Source of the DNA: Anseranas semipalmata | Taxonomy: Eukaryota; Chordata; Aves; Anseriformes; Anseranatidae | Length of the DNA stretch: 64,000 bases | Direction: 5' to 3' | Assembly (NCBI GenBank): GCA_013399115.1 | Contig: VXAA01004054.1 | Span: 152,157-216,156 of the forward strand | Shown here: positions 63,555-64,000 of the stretch, piece after piece | Numbering within the stretch: position 1 is the stretch's first letter | Layout: each line of letters starts with the position of its first letter | The notes under the pieces: model-generated | Seen by the model: the letters and a program-made list of their open reading frames with translations, nothing else | Database searches by the model: none | Told to the model about the DNA's origin: nothing | Position numbers and translations under genes: made by a program

Positions 63555-64000
63555 TCCTCTACCAGCAGCCACAGTTTGAAGAAGTGTTTGTGATATGTCT
63601 AGATTTGCTTACAGGTACAAAACTCAGTAAATTTAAGCTGTAAAAGCTGTACAATAAGACTTGTATTTCATACTCTAGATTTTCAACACAAAACATAGTA
63701 TCTAAAAGAGTTTATTAAATCCAAGTGAAAGAAGCAACATCACTTTGTACAACCAATACCCCTGATTCATTCTCACTAAATGGTTTATTTAAATCAGAGG
63801 GACGTGGAGGGGAGGTGTCACTATAAGACAAATTTTATGCAGAAATCTGTATTCCTGAATAAAAGTTGCTTCTAAAAAGATTTTCTGAGGTCTGTGCTTG
63901 AAATTTAGCAGCTATGCCAATTGGAAATATTTACAAAATTTGTTCTTAATGTTCAAATATACGTGTAGAGCTTCTCAGAGCTGCCTCACTGCATGGCTGG

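Larger units (their letters stand above)
37186..64000 (-). other. TPK1: TPK1 upstream intron (partial, continues beyond the window)
   Basis: Only the 3' portion of this phase-2 intron is visible, at least 26.8 kb, ending in TTTCCTTTCAG at 37186-37198. The preceding exon should encode a segment like the vertebrate RACADGGANRLYD motif. I looked for its reverse complement to the right edge of the window and did not find it. The interval contains a 2.4-kb CR1, another CR1 fragment and simple repeats. Confidence 0.85.
61482..64000. other. Intronic interval to window end
   Basis: No gene recognised. Contains T12 at 62201-62212, a T9A16 palindromic junction and the C-rich/A18 tract near 63507. The preceding TPK1 exon is not seen here. 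Confidence 0.5.

Noticed and set aside
37186..64000. The preceding TPK1 exon (RACADGG region)
   Set aside because: No reverse-complement match to this motif was seen on reading through the interval, so it is taken to lie beyond the window.
1..64000. tRNA, rRNA, CRISPR array, bacterial operon or replication-origin features
   Set aside because: No clover-leaf with A and B boxes, no regularly spaced repeats with spacers, and no prokaryotic gene organisation. The sequence is vertebrate intron.

Overview
The window is vertebrate nuclear DNA, almost certainly from a bird. It is AT-rich, non-coding over nearly its whole length, and its dispersed repeats are CR1 LINEs, some with the octamer ATTCTGTG tail typical of avian copies. 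One solo endogenous-retrovirus LTR is also present. I saw no Alu, B1 or L1 sequence and no bacterial-style gene organisation. I cannot name the species.

The only host gene I can support is TPK1 (thiamin pyrophosphokinase, which makes thiamine diphosphate from thiamine and ATP). It lies on the minus strand. Two internal coding exons are visible. One at 37113-37185 carries the GDFDS motif. A downstream one at 1-83, cut by the window edge, carries TDFTKCL. Both have good splice sites and their reading frames join cleanly. The rest of the window is intron: 84-37112 between the two exons, and 37186-64000 as part of the intron upstream. I did not find the preceding exon, so the first part of the protein should lie beyond 64000 and the C-terminal part left of position 1.

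Layout: 1-83 TPK1 exon; 4153-4560 old CR1 (-); 5455-5746 younger CR1 (+); 14372-14835 CR1 (-) with an open frame for the end of ORF2; 32452-32860 CR1 (+); 34248-34902 solo LTR (+) with a 5-bp target-site duplication; 37113-37185 TPK1 exon; 54548-56962 long, 5'-truncated and inactivated CR1 (+) with endonuclease and reverse-transcriptase remnants; 61031-61481 CR1 (-) of the same subtype as the copy at 32452. Microsatellites, homopolymers, a 105-base pure-purine tract, a G-quadruplex-type cluster and several short tandem duplications are scattered between them.

I found no previously undescribed system. The items most worth a second look are an exon-like cassette at 1013-1197 that would truncate TPK1 if spliced in, the complete solo LTR, a quadruplex-type cluster on the TPK1 sense strand, an inverted pair of like CR1 copies within one transcript, and a few unverified regulatory-looking patches.
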